A stretch of DNA of 6,983 bases from Lachnospiraceae bacterium (lineage in GTDB: Bacteria > Bacillota > Clostridia > Lachnospirales > Lachnospiraceae): NCBI GenBank assembly GCA_017958585.1, contig JAGDCK010000143.1, positions 1-6,983 of the forward strand, in the 5' to 3' direction. Under the pieces are notes generated by a model. That model did no database searches. It saw only the letters and a program-made list of their open reading frames with translations, and had not been told where the DNA came from. This document shows positions 1 to 5,250 of the stretch, one piece after another; the first letter of the stretch is position 1, and every line of letters begins with the position of its first letter. Made by a program: the position numbers and the translations under genes.

Positions 1-3
1 CGA

Positions 4-15
4 TTGTCAAAGTTC
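4..15 (-). promoter_or_regulatory. boxA-like antitermination element in a leftward leader (tentative)
   Basis: Read on the minus strand, the segment is GAACTTTGACAA. It resembles the boxA/leader element that precedes 16S rRNA in Clostridia and other bacteria (TGYTCTTTGAAAA-type), where NusB/NusE nucleate antitermination complexes. It lies 22-33 nt after the inferred start of the proximal promoter, before any visible ribosome binding site or start codon. Resemblance is by eye, 12 bases is short, and the downstream gene is outside the window. Confidence 0.35.
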
Positions 16-18
16 TTT

Positions 19-36
19 GTTGTCTCAGGCGACAAC
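19..36 (-). promoter_or_regulatory. Inverted repeat at the start site of the proximal leftward promoter
   Basis: A perfect 6-bp inverted repeat, GTTGTC - 6 nt - GACAAC. On the minus strand it begins about 6 nt after the -10 hexamer, so the transcript from the proximal promoter would begin with, or within a base of, this element. It can act as a 5'-terminal RNA hairpin or as a DNA operator over +1 to +18. The same half-sites recur with a longer spacer at the distal promoter. No U-tract follows on either strand, so it is not a terminator. Confidence 0.6.
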
Positions 37-42
37 TCAATC

Positions 43-71
43 AATATATCACATTGTGAGGTGTTCGTCAA
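43..71 (-). promoter_or_regulatory. Proximal tandem promoter (P2), SigA type, leftward
   Basis: On the minus strand the -35 is TTGACG (66-71, 5/6 match to TTGACA), then a 17-bp spacer, then the -10 TATATT (43-48, 5/6 match to TATAAT). A TGA triplet directly before the -10 gives an extended -10 (TGn). The predicted start is about position 36, a G on the minus strand. It drives transcription out of the left edge, away from the gene cluster. With the distal promoter 87 bp upstream, this is the tandem arrangement known from Gram-positive rRNA operons. Confidence 0.75.
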
Positions 72-111
72 CAACTTTTTTTAAATCTTTTTTGTTGTCT
101 TAAGAGGTGTT
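58..111. repeat. Two copies of GAGGTGTT inside the tandem-promoter region
   Basis: The 8-mer GAGGTGTT occurs at 58-65, in the spacer of the proximal promoter, and at 104-111, in the leader of the distal promoter, 46 bp apart. Along with the shared TTGTTGAC at both -35 regions and the shared GTTGTC/GACAAC repeats, it suggests that the two promoter modules may descend from a duplication. An 8-bp repeat alone is weak evidence. Confidence 0.4.
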
Positions 112-127
112 TGCCTCGACAACAAAA
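90..127 (-). promoter_or_regulatory. Long inverted repeat at the start site of the distal leftward promoter
   Basis: Perfect 10-bp arms TTTTGTTGTC (90-99) and GACAACAAAA (118-127) flank an inner 4-bp stem GAGG/CCTC (104-107 with 114-117). The loop is 6 nt and a 4-nt TTAA bulge sits on one side. It starts 3 nt after the -10 of the distal promoter, so it covers the predicted start and early transcript. No T-run suitable for a terminator follows on either strand. A 5' leader hairpin or a repressor operator fits better. Confidence 0.6.
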
Positions 128-130
128 TGG

Positions 131-159
131 AGTATAGCACTCTGATTTTAGGATGTCAA
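131..159 (-). promoter_or_regulatory. Distal tandem promoter (P1), near-consensus SigA type, leftward
   Basis: The minus strand carries a perfect TTGACA (154-159), a 17-bp spacer and TATACT (131-136, 5/6), with TGC immediately before the -10 giving an extended -10. The region upstream of the -35 (about 160-200) is very A/T-rich with A- and T-tracts, as expected of an UP element. The predicted start is about 124; the nearest G is at 123, first base of GTTGTC. This is the strongest promoter in the window. It points left, out of the window, and lies beyond the terminator that closes the protein-coding cluster. Confidence 0.8.
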
Positions 160-210
160 CAATAATTTCAAAAATTTTTTGTACATTTTACACAATTAAA
201 GTGGTGAAGC

Positions 211-241
211 AAAGAAACCCTTGAAAATCAAGGGTTTCTTT
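211..241 (-). terminator. Rho-independent terminator closing the gene cluster, probably bidirectional
   Basis: A perfect 14-bp stem with a 3-nt loop: AAAGAAACCCTTGA (211-224) pairs with positions 228-241. It begins 50 nt after the lipoprotein stop codon. The AAAGAAA/TTTCTTT flanks lie within the stem, so a T-rich tail follows the GC core on either strand (TTTCTTT leftward, TTTCTTTT rightward). It therefore should end leftward transcripts of the cluster and could also stop rightward transcription. It separates the cluster from the leftward promoters at 43-159. Confidence 0.85.
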
Positions 242-290
242 TGTATTTCACTTTATTCAAAATAGTGTATTCAAAGGCAGAATATTCTGA

Positions 291-1076
291 TTATTCAGAA
301 ATTGTGTGTGATTTTGATTCATTTTTGAGAACTATCCTCAAATCGGATATCTCATTTAATTCATTCATATCCTCCTGGAATATGAGATACAGGTTTACAG
401 ATGAACCGTTTTCCAATGTATTTTTGTAATTCATCAGGTCATTGTCAAAGAAAGTGGGTAAAAATCCCTTTGCTCCTCTTCCGTTTAAAAAGAGTCTTGC
501 AGAGATCGTCTCATGTAAAAAGTCAAGATCCACATCCGCACCGGAATTATTTGTAAGTGTAAAGCCTGCCATTAACAGAAGGCTTCCCTTATCTGCCACA
601 ACGGAAAGAGGATCGTCCTCCCCTCCGTCAAAGCTTTCCATTACATTTGAACCTGAGTAAACTAATGAAACTCCATCGGGAAGTTTAAATACTTCTTCCA
701 ATGAATAGCTAACAGCTTCTGCATTTCCGGATTTAGAACCGTCTGATGAATCGTCGGACTTGGAATTATTCTTTTCCTCTTCCTCACGCTTAAGCTCTTC
801 CATTTTGGAATTAAGTTCTTCCTTTGCCTTAAGAGTTATACTGTTAATATTTGCAGTACGCCTCTTTGCATTGTCCATAAGGACTTCGTCCTCAGCCACA
901 AGCCTGCTTCTGGTGCTCGCATCATATTGAAGAAGTAAAATTGCGGCATAGTCGCTTACCATCTGCTCTTCCTTTGGTGTAAGATCCGGATAGTCACCGT
1001 CTATGGCTCCGCACCCGGTACTTAGCACTACCATCAGACTGCATAGACAAAACATTAATATTCTGCGCATCTTCAT
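291..1076 (-). CDS. Secreted lipoprotein of unknown function with an Ig-like C-terminal domain
   Basis: I do not recognise a named family. The 261-residue product starts with a lipoprotein signal: basic MKMRR, hydrophobic residues 6-18, then LSTGC with Cys22 as the likely lipidated residue. Ser at -3 is less usual than Leu, but the context is otherwise good. It should be anchored on the outer face of the membrane. Residues 32-95 are mostly helical (YAAILLLQYD at 43-52, then charged). Residues 96-120 are a low-complexity Glu/Ser/Asp/Gly linker. Residues 125-261 look beta-rich, with LLLMAGFTLTNN, FLNGRGAKGFLPTFF and NGSSVNLYLIF, resembling the Ig-like fold of DUF4352/DUF5067-type extracellular proteins (inference). 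The start at 1076 was preferred to an upstream ATG at 1121, which overlaps hflX and would bury the signal peptide; GAGGG lies 7 nt before the chosen ATG. It is the last gene, 16 nt after hflX and just before the terminator. Confidence 0.85.
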   Translation of the reverse strand: MKMRRILMFCLCSLMVVLSTGCGAIDGDYPDLTPKEEQMVSDYAAILLLQYDASTRSRLVAEDEVLMDNAKRRTANINSITLKAKEELNSKMEELKREEEEKNNSKSDDSSDGSKSGNAEAVSYSLEEVFKLPDGVSLVYSGSNVMESFDGGEDDPLSVVADKGSLLLMAGFTLTNNSGADVDLDFLHETISARLFLNGRGAKGFLPTFFDNDLMNYKNTLENGSSVNLYLIFQEDMNELNEISDLRIVLKNESKSHTISE

Positions 1077-1083
1077 CAAATGT

Positions 1084-1088
1084 CCCTC
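1084..1088 (-). promoter_or_regulatory. Ribosome binding site that fixes the lipoprotein start
   Basis: GAGGG on the minus strand stands 7 nt before the ATG at 1076 and lies in the 16-nt gap after the hflX stop. It supports the 261-residue form beginning MKMRR. The later ATG at 1070 (MRR) would have a 13-nt spacing, which is less favourable. Confidence 0.7.
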
Positions 1089-1092
1089 ACAA

Positions 1093-2397
1093 TTAATTTG
1101 TCTTTGAGATAAATATATCATATTTCTTTATAAGTTTACTACCTGAAATTCCTCTTACCCTGACGCCCTCTTCCAGATAATCGACGGATAAGACTTCAGC
1201 GTTATTGCAAAAATCGGACATCTCCGCTCCGTTTGAATAAGGAAATAAAAGTGTCACTTCCCTGTGATCTTTATATGTAAGTTTCTGGATAAGCTCTGTA
1301 AGTTCCTTTATACCCTCATCGTTTGAGGCGGAAATGTAAATACTGTCATTGTATATCTTTGGGAGATTATCCATATTGCATCTGTCCGCTTTGTTGTAGA
1401 CATATAATATAGGAATATCCCCTGCGCCAAGCTCTGTCAAAGTATCCGCAGTGACCTTCATCTGCTCCTTGAAATTTTCATCCGAATAATCCACTACACA
1501 GAGTATCAGATCGGAGTATTTAACTTCCATCAAAGTGGATTTAAAAGATTCCACCAGATCATGGGGAAGCTTATTTATAAAACCCACCGTATCCGATAAA
1601 AAGAAGGGCCTTTTGTCATTCTTGTCTATAAGTCTTACGCTGGTATCAAGGGTTGCAAATAAAATATCCTTTTCCAGAACCTTCTTGTCATCCTCACTGC
1701 CATACATTTCAAGAATATGATTCATGATAGTGGACTTGCCCGCATTGGTATATCCCACAAGGCTCACCTTTGGAACCGATGACTTGTCCCTGAGTCTCCT
1801 CTGGGTGTTTCTGGAATCCTCCACCTTTTCAAGTTCCCTCTTTAGTTCACTGATCCTGTGTTCAATATGCCTTCTGTCCAGCTCCAGCTTTGTCTCGCCG
1901 GCACCTTTGTTGCTGAGGGCTCCGCTTCCGCCGCCCTGACGGCTTAAGCCTTCATGGATACCCACAAGCCTTGGAAGCATATATTTAAGTCTTGCGGTCT
2001 CAACCTGGATCTTACTCTCCCTGGTCCTTGCCCGTAGTGCAAATATATCAAGGATCAGTCTGTTTCTGTCAAGAACCGGCAGGTCGATAGCCTTTGTCAG
2101 GTTTCTGATCTGGGAAGGGCTGAGGAGGTTATCAAATATTACTTCCTCCGCTTCACAGTCTTTTGCGTATTCCGCTACCTCCGCCACTTTACCTGTTCCT
2201 ATGTACCAGGCCTTATTTACATCGGAGGCTTTCTGGCAGATGATTCCCACCACCTTTTTGCCACAGGCCTCGGCCAGACTCTTTAATTCATCAATGGATC
2301 TGTCAAAATCGGCTTCCTCCCCGGTGTCAAGTCCCACCAGCAAAGCCTTCTTTATAATGGTTTCCGGATCCACATTTTCAAAAATATTATTGTTCAT
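1093..2397 (-). CDS. hflX: GTPase HflX (ribosome-associated, ribosome-splitting factor)
   Basis: HflX is a TRAFAC-class GTPase that binds the 50S subunit and, in characterised bacteria, splits stalled or hibernating 70S ribosomes under stress. The 434 residues match the usual length. An N-terminal HflX domain (about 15-125, with YIGTGK at 65-70) is followed by the helical glycine-rich linker RQGGGSGALSNKGAGETKLE (153-172) and a coiled-coil stretch to about 205. The G domain has G1 GYTNAGKST at 215-223 (Lys221), G2 TLDT at 249-252, G3 DTVGF at 269-273, G4 NKAD at 335-338 and G5 SAS at 356-358. A C-terminal domain follows, with LLFPYSNGAEMSDF at 383-396. All nucleotide-binding motifs are intact. 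The ATG lies inside the last codons of the upstream kinase gene (11-bp overlap). In the hflX frame, two TAA codons sit just upstream, so this is the first possible start. Identification is secure. Confidence 0.97.
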   Translation of the reverse strand: MNNNIFENVDPETIIKKALLVGLDTGEEADFDRSIDELKSLAEACGKKVVGIICQKASDVNKAWYIGTGKVAEVAEYAKDCEAEEVIFDNLLSPSQIRNLTKAIDLPVLDRNRLILDIFALRARTRESKIQVETARLKYMLPRLVGIHEGLSRQGGGSGALSNKGAGETKLELDRRHIEHRISELKRELEKVEDSRNTQRRLRDKSSVPKVSLVGYTNAGKSTIMNHILEMYGSEDDKKVLEKDILFATLDTSVRLIDKNDKRPFFLSDTVGFINKLPHDLVESFKSTLMEVKYSDLILCVVDYSDENFKEQMKVTADTLTELGAGDIPILYVYNKADRCNMDNLPKIYNDSIYISASNDEGIKELTELIQKLTYKDHREVTLLFPYSNGAEMSDFCNNAEVLSVDYLEEGVRVRGISGSKLIKKYDIFISKTN

Positions 2398-2402
2398 CCT
2401 TT
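2387..2402 (-). promoter_or_regulatory. Translational-coupling junction between the sensor kinase and hflX
   Basis: The kinase reading frame ends ...AAG GAT GAA CAA TAA, and the hflX ATG is the last two bases of the GAT codon plus the next G... shifted by one frame, giving an 11-bp overlap. The only purine-rich candidate ribosome binding site, AAAGG (2398-2402), directly abuts the ATG with no spacer, too close for ordinary initiation. hflX translation therefore probably depends on ribosomes finishing the kinase gene and restarting. Confidence 0.6.
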
Positions 2403-3889
2403 ATTAATTCAAGTTCAAACCAAAACATAACACCGTTGTTGAAATTCTGAACCCCGTACCTTCCGTTCATGGATTCCATGATGGCCTTCACTATAGAAAG
2501 TCCCACTCCGCTTCCGCCATATTCTCTGGTCCTTGCCTTGTCAACCTTGTAAAACTTCTCCCAGATATGGTCGATGGAATCCTCCGGTATGGGTGAGCCG
2601 GTGTTAAATACTGTAACCTTCGCCTTTCCGTTTTCTTTCTCTATATTAATATCTATGATCTTTTCGCCTTCGCAGTGATTAACGGCATTGGAAAAATAGT
2701 TGGTGACAACCTCCTCAACCCTGAACTCATCACCCCATACAAATACAGGCTCTGCGCCTGTAAAGTTTACGGTGATTCCCTTATCCTGGGTTAAGATCTC
2801 CGCTGACTGGAGATAGTTTTTAATGAGGTCAACTATATCGAATCTCTCCATATTGACAATATCGTTTCCAAACTCCAGTTGATTGAGCGTAAGAAGTTTT
2901 CTAACCATATTGTTCATCTTGGAAGCTTCATCCATTATGACGTCACAATAAAAATTCCTGCTGTCCGGGTCATCGTCGTTAATTCCCTCTTTCAGGCCTT
3001 CCGCATAACCCTGTATGAGAGCTATGGGAGTTTTAAGCTCGTGGGATACGTTTGCCAGAAAGTCCTTACGCATCTCATCAATCTCTTCTTTTCTCTCTAT
3101 GTCTTTTTTCAGTTCGTTATTTGCAGTCTTAAGGTCGCTTATTGATTGTTCAAGTGAGTGTGACAGCTTGTTGATATTACTTCCAAGAAGCCCGATCTCG
3201 TTTTGACTCTTTCCGGTATATAGTGCATCAAAGTCAAGCCTTACCATTTTCTCTGATATGTCGGAGAGTTCCAATATGGGCTTTGTGATCTTTTTGGAAA
3301 CCAATACCATGATCAGTGCACCCACAAAAGTTGCAAAGAGACCTACATATATAAAGAACCTGTTTGCGATGGCGGCACTTTCTCTAATGGATTCCACGGG
3401 AGTTGACATGAGGAAAGAAACCGTATTGTTTATACGACCGTAGATCTCGATAAAATCATTGCCGTCATATGAAGTCCTTAACAGTTCGTAGTCCTCACCG
3501 GTCTCCAAGGTCTTTGTATCCACGGACTCATTGGTTCTTCCAAAAATCCTGTTCATCAGCCTTTTTTCCAGGATCATTCCGCCGTTTCTCGATACGAACA
3601 TCATATTTGAATTGGCATCCATCACCGCGATGGTGATATTGTTGGTGCTGCAGATATTGTTTAACCTCTCCGCCAGCACCGTGCCGTCATAATCCTCCTG
3701 CCTGGTGGCATCCTTTATGCCCTCGTAGGCATCCATGATAATGGCGGTCTTTTTACCTGTATAATATTTTTCAAGCAGGTACACATTCATAAAAATACAA
3801 AGGAGAATTGTCCCTATCATCAAGCCGATGAAAATAAGAGGAAACTGTATCTTTATGGAATGCTTCACTTTCTGCGTATCTTTTTTCAT
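2387..3889 (-). CDS. Membrane sensor histidine kinase (HAMP, HisKA, HATPase_c)
   Basis: A 500-residue orthodox sensor kinase that should autophosphorylate and pass phosphate to the response regulator encoded just upstream. Transmembrane helices at about 15-38 and 176-198 enclose a 135-residue extracytoplasmic domain of mixed alpha/beta character (ITIAVMDANSNMMFVS at 85-100), plausibly PAS/Cache-like (inference). A HAMP domain (about 199-251) and a coiled coil follow. The H-box is NVSHELKTP (280-288), with His283 as the phosphorylation site. The N-box is NYFSNAVNH (397-405). The G1 box is VFNTGSPIP (427-435), with Asn in place of the usual Asp, as in many VanS-like Firmicutes kinases. The F-box is FYKVD (446-450) and the G2 box GGSGVGLSIVK (458-468). 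The ATG at 3889 has GGAGA 7 nt upstream. It lies 15 nt after the regulator stop and overlaps hflX by 11 bp. The ligand is unknown. Confidence 0.93.
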   Translation of the reverse strand: MKKDTQKVKHSIKIQFPLIFIGLMIGTILLCIFMNVYLLEKYYTGKKTAIIMDAYEGIKDATRQEDYDGTVLAERLNNICSTNNITIAVMDANSNMMFVSRNGGMILEKRLMNRIFGRTNESVDTKTLETGEDYELLRTSYDGNDFIEIYGRINNTVSFLMSTPVESIRESAAIANRFFIYVGLFATFVGALIMVLVSKKITKPILELSDISEKMVRLDFDALYTGKSQNEIGLLGSNINKLSHSLEQSISDLKTANNELKKDIERKEEIDEMRKDFLANVSHELKTPIALIQGYAEGLKEGINDDDPDSRNFYCDVIMDEASKMNNMVRKLLTLNQLEFGNDIVNMERFDIVDLIKNYLQSAEILTQDKGITVNFTGAEPVFVWGDEFRVEEVVTNYFSNAVNHCEGEKIIDINIEKENGKAKVTVFNTGSPIPEDSIDHIWEKFYKVDKARTREYGGSGVGLSIVKAIMESMNGRYGVQNFNNGVMFWFELELIKDEQ

Positions 3890-3904
3890 AGAAACATCTC
3901 CAAA

Positions 3905-4579
3905 TCAGGCCTCAAGCTTGTAGCCAAATCCCCATATTGTCTTTATGAGCGCACCCTTTTCACCCATCTTGCTTCTGAGTTTCTTTACATGGGTGTCGAT
4001 GGTCCTGTCGTCACCGTAATAGTCATAGTTCCAGACATTGTTCAAAATCTTTTCACGAGATAAAGCTATGCCGTTATTTTCAAGAAAATATGACAAAAGT
4101 TCAAACTCTTTAAATGAAAGGTCCATGGCAACGCCGTCCACCAAAGCCGTATGTGCGGTTTTGTTTACCTCAATTCCTCCGGCGGATAAAACCTCCTCGG
4201 ACTCTGCCTTTGCTGTACGCCTGAGTATGGCTTCGATCCTGGCCACCAGGTTCTTTGGGCTGAAAGGCTTTGAAATATATTCATCCACTCCCAGCGAAAA
4301 TCCCTGGAGTTCGTCCCTCTCATCGCCTCTTGCGGTCAGCATTATAATGGGAATCTTTGAAGAATTTCTGATTTCTCTGCAGACTTCCCATCCGTCCATC
4401 TTTGGCATCATCACGTCCAGTACAATGAGGGCTATATCTTTTTCCCTGTAAAAAACCTCCATTGCCTCCACGCCGTCACCGGCTTCCACCACGGAGAAAT
4501 TACTTCTTATCAAAAAATCACTGACAAGCTTACGCATTCGGCTCTCGTCATCAACCACCAAAATCTTTAACTTATCCAT
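3905..4579 (-). CDS. OmpR/PhoB-family response regulator
   Basis: A 224-residue DNA-binding regulator of normal length for the family. The receiver domain (about 4-118) has the acidic pair Asp10/Asp11, phospho-acceptor Asp55 in VLDVMMPKMDG, Thr82 in MLTARGD, and Lys104-Pro105. A winged-helix output domain (about 129-224) follows, with LSFKEFELLSYFLENNG at 154-170, the recognition-helix region RTIDTHVKKLRSKMG (192-206) and the closing IWGFGYKLEA wing. All phosphorylation residues are present. The ATG at 4579 is preceded by AAGGAAGG with a 6-nt spacer. The cognate kinase starts 15 nt downstream, so they form a two-component pair. An internal promoter with tandem repeats sits in the 86-bp gap upstream, suggesting autoregulation. 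Target genes beyond its own operon cannot be told from sequence. Confidence 0.95.
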   Translation of the reverse strand: MDKLKILVVDDESRMRKLVSDFLIRSNFSVVEAGDGVEAMEVFYREKDIALIVLDVMMPKMDGWEVCREIRNSSKIPIIMLTARGDERDELQGFSLGVDEYISKPFSPKNLVARIEAILRRTAKAESEEVLSAGGIEVNKTAHTALVDGVAMDLSFKEFELLSYFLENNGIALSREKILNNVWNYDYYGDDRTIDTHVKKLRSKMGEKGALIKTIWGFGYKLEA

Positions 4580-4628
4580 ATCTGTCCTTCCTTTTCACAA
4601 GTAAGTACCTATTTACATGTTTTTAAGG

Positions 4629-4660
4629 ATTATAACGCCCAATTATGGTGAAATTGTGAA
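4629..4660 (-). promoter_or_regulatory. Candidate regulated promoter upstream of the response regulator
   Basis: The minus strand has a perfect -10, TATAAT (4629-4634), with a predicted start near 4622 and a 5' leader of about 43 nt. No -35 hexamer exists at 16-18 bp. TTCACA (5/6 match) lies 20 bp away, which is too far. Instead the -35 zone is filled by a tandem 8-bp repeat, TTCACAAT-TTCACCAT (4645-4660). A consensus -10 with a replaced -35 and direct repeats is typical of promoters activated by OmpR/PhoB regulators, so autoregulation is plausible. An inverted copy, TTGTGAA, occurs at 4594-4600 near the ribosome binding site. Confidence 0.55.
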
Positions 4661-4665
4661 CTTTT

Positions 4666-5235
4666 CTATTCTTCTTTGATCTTTAATTCCAGTTCCTTTT
4701 GTCTGACCACATCTTCCCTGGCCCTTAAATCTTCCTCCCACTGGGAGTATTGATTAAGGATGGCATTTTTATAATTTAATATATTCGGCTGATCGCTTTT
4801 TAACAGGATCGTAAACATGGCAATGATAGCGATAACAAAAAAGACATTAAGCCACACGGATACCGTATTCCATGCCACTTCCCTCTTTGGTTTTGCGGGC
4901 TTTATCCTCTGCTTTGCAGGGCTCTTTGCCATGCGCTCCGCCTCCGCATAGGTTTTGTAAAGAGGTATGGGCGAAACCGTAGCAGGGTCTATGGAAGGCT
5001 CAGACATTAAAAACGCCTGAAGTTTTCTCAAAAACTCATATCCCACAGGACTCTTAAAAGTGCGGTCACTCAAAGCCTTCTCATAAAGCCTGTAAATTGT
5101 GGCGGGCTTTGTGTAGTCAAGCTTTGACTCGAGATATTCTATTTTCTTTTTCTCGCTCTTTCCAAGTTCACAGTCTGCGACAGTGGCAAAACTGTAGCCT
5201 TCCGCAACTCTGGCATTATCTTTACCTGTTTCCAA
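4666..5235 (-). CDS. Single-pass membrane protein of unknown function
   Basis: No function is recognised; the N-terminal pattern (YSFATVADCELGKSEKKKIEYL, read from residue 14 in parts) recalls conserved hypothetical proteins of Lachnospiraceae, from memory only. The 189-residue product lacks a signal peptide. Residues 14-80 form a charged, probably helical domain (KIEYLESKLDY at 31-41, FKSPVGYEFLRKLQAFL at 60-76). A Pro/Lys/Arg-rich stretch at 104-119 precedes one transmembrane helix (about 124-145). A charged C-terminal coiled-coil segment (about 160-189) follows. The basic cluster before the helix suggests a cytoplasmic N-terminus and an external C-terminus. The start is a TTG at 5235, supported by GGAGGAGGG 6 nt upstream. 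It begins 14 nt after the hybrid-kinase stop, so the two are surely co-transcribed. It may be an accessory to that kinase, but nothing in the sequence proves it. Confidence 0.85.
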   Translation of the reverse strand: METGKDNARVAEGYSFATVADCELGKSEKKKIEYLESKLDYTKPATIYRLYEKALSDRTFKSPVGYEFLRKLQAFLMSEPSIDPATVSPIPLYKTYAEAERMAKSPAKQRIKPAKPKREVAWNTVSVWLNVFFVIAIIAMFTILLKSDQPNILNYKNAILNQYSQWEEDLRAREDVVRQKELELKIKEE

Positions 5236-5241
5236 AGATAA

Positions 5242-5250
5242 CCCTCCTCC
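5242..5250 (-). promoter_or_regulatory. Strong ribosome binding site that fixes a TTG start
   Basis: GGAGGAGGG on the minus strand ends 6 nt before the TTG at 5235, and its first G is the last base of the hybrid-kinase TAG stop. No ATG or GTG lies in a position that would use it better, so the TTG start is well supported. Stop codon and ribosome binding site overlap, as expected for translationally linked neighbours. Confidence 0.75.

Noticed and set aside
90..127. The long inverted repeat as a second terminator
   Set aside because: On the minus strand it is followed by A-rich sequence, and on the plus strand by ATGGAG; there is no T-run, and the hairpin lies at a promoter start.
1..165. Repeated GTTGTC/GACAAC words as a CRISPR array or transposon end
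   Set aside because: The words are short, in both orientations, unevenly spaced, and coincide with promoter start points; no repeat-spacer regularity and no transposase are visible.
285..300. Small hairpin TTCTGA/TCAGAA at the lipoprotein stop codon
   Set aside because: Only 6 bp, A/T-rich and without a T-run; the strong hairpin at 211-241 is sufficient.
1077..1121. Longer lipoprotein form starting at 1121
   Set aside because: It would overlap the hflX end by 29 bp and put 15 polar residues before the signal peptide; the ATG at 1076 has a well-spaced GAGGG.
4038..4451. Plus-strand open frame of 137 codons
   Set aside because: It lies fully antisense to the response regulator, whose domains are unambiguous; no ribosome binding site or recognisable domain supports it.
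4594..4660. Rex-type operator (TTGTGAA...TTCACAA)
   Set aside because: On either strand the two half-sites are 53 bp apart rather than the 4-bp spacing of a Rex site.
4580..4665. Terminator between the membrane protein gene and the regulator
   Set aside because: No stable GC-rich stem followed by a T-run is present; the gap instead holds a promoter-like -10 and repeats.
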